64,000 bases of DNA from Halobacillus kuroshimensis DSM 18393. GTDB taxonomy: Bacteria > Bacillota > Bacilli > Bacillales > Halobacillaceae. The stretch lies in the NCBI RefSeq assembly GCF_000425705.1, contig NZ_AUDY01000008.1:1054001-1118000 (forward strand). The letters are read 5' to 3'. This document shows, piece after piece, positions 60,879 through 64,000 of this stretch (positions are counted from its first letter, which is position 1; every line of letters starts with the position of its first letter). The notes beneath the pieces are model-generated. The model saw nothing but the letters and a program-made list of their open reading frames with translations. It was not told the origin of the DNA and ran no database searches. The translations under genes and the position numbers were made by a program.

Positions 60879-61643
60879 TTAAGAAGCCTTTTTTTCGTAC
60901 GCTTTGTTCAGGTCACGACCGGACAGGAACCAGCCACCGATAGCGACACCAAGTAAAATGGTCCAGAAGATCACTGTCCACCCAAGACCATGAGCGAAAT
61001 GTTCATCCAGTATACCGACATCCTTATGGGATAACGTTATGACAGCAAGTTTCACCCCGACCCAGGCAACAATTAGATAAGCCGTCGTCTCCAAACTTGG
61101 ACGTGTTTCTAAAAGCTTCACGAACCAGGAAGCAGCGAATTTAATCAAAACCAAACCGGCAATACCTGCTGTTATAACCACGATAAATTGACCACCGTCC
61201 ATGCCTCCGATCACTGGCAGCGGTGAATCTGGAAGCGCAAGAGCCAGGGCCACAGCTGCAAGGATGGAGTCGATAGCGAAAACCAAATCGGCAAACCCGA
61301 TTTTCACGACCGTCGGCCAGAAGCCCTTTCCTTTCCCTTCCTGTGCTGTTTCTTCATCGTCACTATCCCTCGATAAAATATTTTTCAAACCAAGGTAGAT
61401 CAGGTAGGCGGCACCAAGAGCCTGCACCTGCCATACACTGGCGATGAATGATATAGCAAATAAAGCACTGAAACGGAAAATAAAAGCTCCGATAATTCCA
61501 TAATTGATGGCTCGTTTTTTCTGGTCCTCCGGCAGATGTTTAGCTATCACGGCGAGAACAAGGGCATTATCCGCAGATAACAAACCTTCAAGGCCGATTA
61601 AAATTAACAGGGTCCACCCGTATTCAATCCAAATAGATTCCAT
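60879..61643 (-). CDS. TerC-family membrane protein, YkoY type
   Basis: A 254-residue protein with seven or more helices. EGLLSADNALVLAVIAKHLP and IGFADLVFAIDSILAAVALA carry the paired conserved Asp residues of TerC proteins. The manganese riboswitch upstream and recent work on B. subtilis YceF/YkoY point to Mn export or metalation of secreted proteins. Confidence 0.93.
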   Translation of the reverse strand: MESIWIEYGWTLLILIGLEGLLSADNALVLAVIAKHLPEDQKKRAINYGIIGAFIFRFSALFAISFIASVWQVQALGAAYLIYLGLKNILSRDSDDEETAQEGKGKGFWPTVVKIGFADLVFAIDSILAAVALALALPDSPLPVIGGMDGGQFIVVITAGIAGLVLIKFAASWFVKLLETRPSLETTAYLIVAWVGVKLAVITLSHKDVGILDEHFAHGLGWTVIFWTILLGVAIGGWFLSGRDLNKAYEKKAS

Positions 61644-61694
61644 GTATTATTCCCCTTCCTGATAAAGGCTTCTGTATCATTTACAGAAGCACAC

Positions 61695-61725
61695 AAAAAG
61701 ACCCTTACCCTGATTGGTAAAGGTC
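61695..61725 (-). terminator. Expression-platform terminator of the Mn riboswitch
   Basis: GACC(T)TTACC pairs with GGTAAGGGTC, followed by five U. Its 5' arm includes the CCTTT segment (61723-61719) that also pairs with AAAGG of the aptamer, giving a mutually exclusive switch. Confidence 0.85.
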
Positions 61726-61812
61726 CTGCCAGCAGCATGTATGCCGCCAATAAAGCCGAGAGCGGAAACTCTGTCATGATGACTTTACTGTTAAAGCTAC
61801 TCCCCTTTATAA
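61719..61812 (-). promoter_or_regulatory. yybP-ykoY manganese riboswitch
   Basis: On the minus strand the 5' part AAAGGGGAGTAGC (61808-61796) and the 3' part GCTGGCAGGACCTTTAC are the conserved ends of the yybP-ykoY aptamer, with GTCATCATGAC and GGCGGCATACATGC hairpins between. Mn2+ binding stabilises the aptamer stem and would prevent termination, switching terC on. Confidence 0.9.
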
Positions 61813-61863
61813 CTAGTAAAACTATAGCAGAAGGATAGAGAAGTGGTCAATACAGCTTAAATA

Positions 61864-62811
61864 CTATACACGGCACAAAGAAGGGGTGCCTTGAAGTTCC
61901 TTATTCACTTCGGCCGCAATCATTACAGAAATCCTCTTCTGCGATTCCTCTGTTAAACCGGCGATGTGAGGAGTCAGCCTAACGCCCGGTGCATGGAGGA
62001 TAGGGTTTTCAGGTTGGGCAGGTTCATTTTCCAACACATCGAGAAAAGCACCTGCCAAACGCCCTTCATGTAAGGTGTCAGCCAGAGCAGTTTCATCGAC
62101 AATGCCGCCCCTCGCGGTATTGATGACCCAGGCAGAAGGTTTCATCATCTGTAAGGCTTCTCTGTCCACAAGGTTTTTCGTAGCCGCATTTAATGGCACG
62201 TGAATGGAAAGAAAATCGGACGTCCTCAGTACGTCTTCCCATTCTTTTTTAACAACACCTGTTTCGTCAATCATATAATCATATTCAGTACGAAAAGGAT
62301 CATAGCCGATCACATTCATGCCGAAAGCCTTAGCCCGTTTTGCTGTCCTGTGGGAAATCTCCCCCAGACCAATGAACCCGAGCGTTTTTCCACTTATTTC
62401 AAATCCGGTATGTACCTTTCTTTCCCACTTGCCTTCAGTCACACTCTTGTGGGCCTCATGAAGAGGGCGACCGGCGCTGAGAACTGCCTGCATCACATAC
62501 TCCGCCACGGAAACGGCATTCGCGTTTTTAGCTGAGATGACAGAAATCCCACGGTTTTCCGCTTCGTTCCGTTCAATATTATCCAAACCTACGCCCAGTC
62601 GGCCGATGACCTTAAGATTTGGTGCATGGCTCAGCAGCTCCTCATCCACCTGGGTCTGGTTCCGCACAATCAACGCATCAGCGTCCCGAAGATGCTCCAG
62701 CAGCTCTCTTCTGTTCTTATACCATTCTTTATCGTATGTTACTTTGTGACCCTGATTCTCAAGAATCTCCACGCCCTCCGGCCATATTACTTCACTTATG
62801 AGAATATTCAC
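61864..62811 (-). CDS. D-2-hydroxyacid dehydrogenase (NAD-dependent)
   Basis: A 315-residue enzyme of the SerA/GhrB-like family. ALIVRNQTQVDEELL, GRLGVGLDNIE, the Rossmann motif TLGFIGLGEISHRTAKRAKAFG, NTARGGIVDETAL with the catalytic Arg nearby and LTPHIAGLTEES with the catalytic His are visible. It has no ACT domain, so it is not a full phosphoglycerate dehydrogenase. The start is GTG at 62809-62811 after GGGAG. Confidence 0.9.
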   Translation of the reverse strand: MNILISEVIWPEGVEILENQGHKVTYDKEWYKNRRELLEHLRDADALIVRNQTQVDEELLSHAPNLKVIGRLGVGLDNIERNEAENRGISVISAKNANAVSVAEYVMQAVLSAGRPLHEAHKSVTEGKWERKVHTGFEISGKTLGFIGLGEISHRTAKRAKAFGMNVIGYDPFRTEYDYMIDETGVVKKEWEDVLRTSDFLSIHVPLNAATKNLVDREALQMMKPSAWVINTARGGIVDETALADTLHEGRLAGAFLDVLENEPAQPENPILHAPGVRLTPHIAGLTEESQKRISVMIAAEVNKELQGTPSLCRV

Positions 62812-63013
62812 AGTTCTCCCACCCTTTCCTTTCTTTCATTAAACCATTTTGTTGGAGAAGGGACAAAGGATGTCGTATGGTTTGTCGAATTTGAAAAATA
62901 ATCAATCAAGGTGACCAACCAGCAGTCAGGGAAAGACTGCGTCGATCCAAGGTTCCTTCCTTTACACCTCTTTCTCAGGATGACTTTTTAAAATCCGTTC
63001 ATCTCCATCATTT

Positions 63014-63232
63014 CTACTGCTCATATCCGAATATCACCTTTTGACAGACTTCACACCTGTGAGCTGGAATCTTCCTTACTTTAAGAAGAGCACTTTCTAC
63101 CAGAACCTCACTGCCAAAATCCATAACCATCGAATCAGGCGATTCTGACCAGCAAATCTTCCGCGGAGAGAATATGTATCCCGCTTTGAGTTTACGGCCA
63201 CAGTCAGGGCATAGCATGTTGTCCTTGTTCAT
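63014..63232 (-). CDS. Small zinc-ribbon protein, DUF6487-like
   Basis: A 72-residue cytoplasmic protein with CPDCGRKLKAGYIFSPRKICW and a C-terminal RCEVCQKVIFGYEQ, giving a four-Cys zinc ribbon with spacing typical of PF20097 (DUF6487). Function unknown. The gap 62812-63013 before it shows nothing. Confidence 0.75.
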   Translation of the reverse strand: MNKDNMLCPDCGRKLKAGYIFSPRKICWSESPDSMVMDFGSEVLVESALLKVRKIPAHRCEVCQKVIFGYEQ

Positions 63233-63352
63233 TTTTTCAGCACCACCTCTTTAATGCTTGGAAGGAAACAGCGGACTCTTATGGTTATAAACGCTTTAAC
63301 CTCCACATAAATAGACATGAGCGTTATAAAAAGATCAGGATGCACCTTCCAC

Positions 63353-64000
63353 TTATTCAAAAGACTCCGCTACTACAACGAGGGTATCTATAGATAACTG
63401 CTCCAGACGACTTTCGAGTTTATAGGTGATAGAATCTGCCGTCCATTTCAAATATTTTGTGTTGTTATCCACGGCATACTTTCCTGTACCATCACCAACA
63501 GCAACCTCTTCCGTTTCCATGCCCTCCAATGGAAGGCCTCCCTCTTTCATCGTGGTCAATGTCATGGATTCTCCTGACTCACCATGAAAAATAAACGTTA
63601 AAAGAGTATCTTTATCTTCCTTTGTTCCAGCTTTTATTTCGACACCATCCACCTCATAAGGCATCACTCGAGGAAATTGGGGCTGAAACGATTCATCAGA
63701 AGAACGGGTCTCCAGACTTGAATAGTCATACTCATATAATCCGTCCGATGTTTTTTCTACGGTATCAAGAGCATGACTCAATGCCTGGCCCTCCGTAAAA
63801 TAGATCCGAGTGATTTCCCCATCTTCATTTGTGTTTACTCTCCCACGAACATCAGCCGTTTCGCCATTATCTACATTCACCTGGTAATCAAAAATATAAC
63901 CTGTTTCAACGTCGCTTTGCTGGATGTCTTTATTTTCCACTTCCATCTTCACTTCGCTGCTGTACGCTTGTTGGTGATACCTTGTAAGCAGATTCGTCTG
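63353..64000 (-). CDS. Unknown protein, 5' end outside window
   Basis: The frame runs open to position 64000, so the N-terminus is missing; about 215 residues are visible. Acidic, beta-rich sequence (DYQVNVDNGETADVRGRVNT, LSHALDTVEKTSDG, MTLTTMKEGGLPLEGMETEEV, NTKYLKWTADSITYKLESRL) without cysteines resembles an extracytoplasmic lipoprotein domain. A GTG at 63950-63952 could be an internal start but has no ribosome binding site. Not assigned. Confidence 0.6.
   Translation of the reverse strand, partial: QTNLLTRYHQQAYSSEVKMEVENKDIQQSDVETGYIFDYQVNVDNGETADVRGRVNTNEDGEITRIYFTEGQALSHALDTVEKTSDGLYEYDYSSLETRSSDESFQPQFPRVMPYEVDGVEIKAGTKEDKDTLLTFIFHGESGESMTLTTMKEGGLPLEGMETEEVAVGDGTGKYAVDNNTKYLKWTADSITYKLESRLEQLSIDTLVVVAESFE

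Overview
The window looks like chromosomal DNA of a spore-forming, moderately halophilic member of the Bacillaceae (Halobacillus, Virgibacillus or a relative). This rests on Bacillus-type ribosome binding sites, two sporulation-type genes (spoVIF-like, yjcZ-like), a sporulenol/hopene-type cyclase, a thermolysin-type secreted protease, LPDTS/class D sortase surface anchoring, Gram-positive lipoproteins and fairly acidic secreted proteins. I see no rRNA, tRNA, CRISPR array, prophage or intact insertion sequence. Both outermost genes run off the window.

Region 1 (1-9980, minus strand) is one cobalamin salvage operon behind a cobalamin riboswitch and terminator: btuF, btuC, a btuD-cbiZ fusion, cbiB, cobD, cobU, cobQ, cobS, cobC, a short second CobU-like gene and a pduO-type adenosyltransferase. 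It imports corrinoids, strips cobinamides to cobyric acid, rebuilds the nucleotide loop and adenosylates the product. Region 2 (10.1-17.9 kb) holds a class D sortase beside its probable LPDTS substrate, a DUF421 membrane protein, a FusB-type EF-G-binding protein, an MFS drug exporter, GMP reductase, a GyrI-like protein and a MerR/SRPBCC pair.

Region 3 (18.1-29.0 kb) concerns metals. Five tightly packed genes encode an unusual metal P-type ATPase, three separate proteins carrying the ATPase N-terminal PGRxRL (HMA2-like) signature, and a small glycine-zipper membrane protein. A manganese ABC importer with two MntR-type boxes follows, then a Fur-boxed siderophore ABC importer on the minus strand. 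From 29.1 to 29.8 kb there is a gene-poor mosaic of hairpins and Bacillaceae-type intergenic repeats lying between two identical copies of a terminator hairpin. Next come a neutral protease, a cadCA cadmium/zinc efflux pair with a TCAAA-N6-TTTGA operator, and small sporulation or unknown genes (35-38 kb).

Region 4 (38.4-51.9 kb) contains a nucleoside hydrolase overlapping a squalene-hopene/sporulenol cyclase, a Crp/Fnr regulator between two YdcZ-type DMT transporters, a K+/H+ antiporter, a thioredoxin-reductase-like flavoprotein, an ABC-F protein, a YczE-type membrane protein and small housekeeping or stress enzymes. Region 5 (51.9-64 kb) has two small minus-strand ORFs with terminators, an unknown lipoprotein, a Bcr-type exporter, a nucleoside-linked group (phosphotriesterase-like protein, nucleoside hydrolase, DUF1445 hydro-lyase, NupC transporter), a TerC protein under a yybP-ykoY manganese riboswitch, a D-2-hydroxyacid dehydrogenase and two small or partial unknowns.

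The most distinctive items are the four-fold PGRxRL P-type ATPase cassette (18.1-21.9 kb), the two CobU-like proteins with complementary motif losses, and the repeat mosaic that appears to have split and duplicated the protease terminator. All family assignments are by reading motifs; no database search was run.
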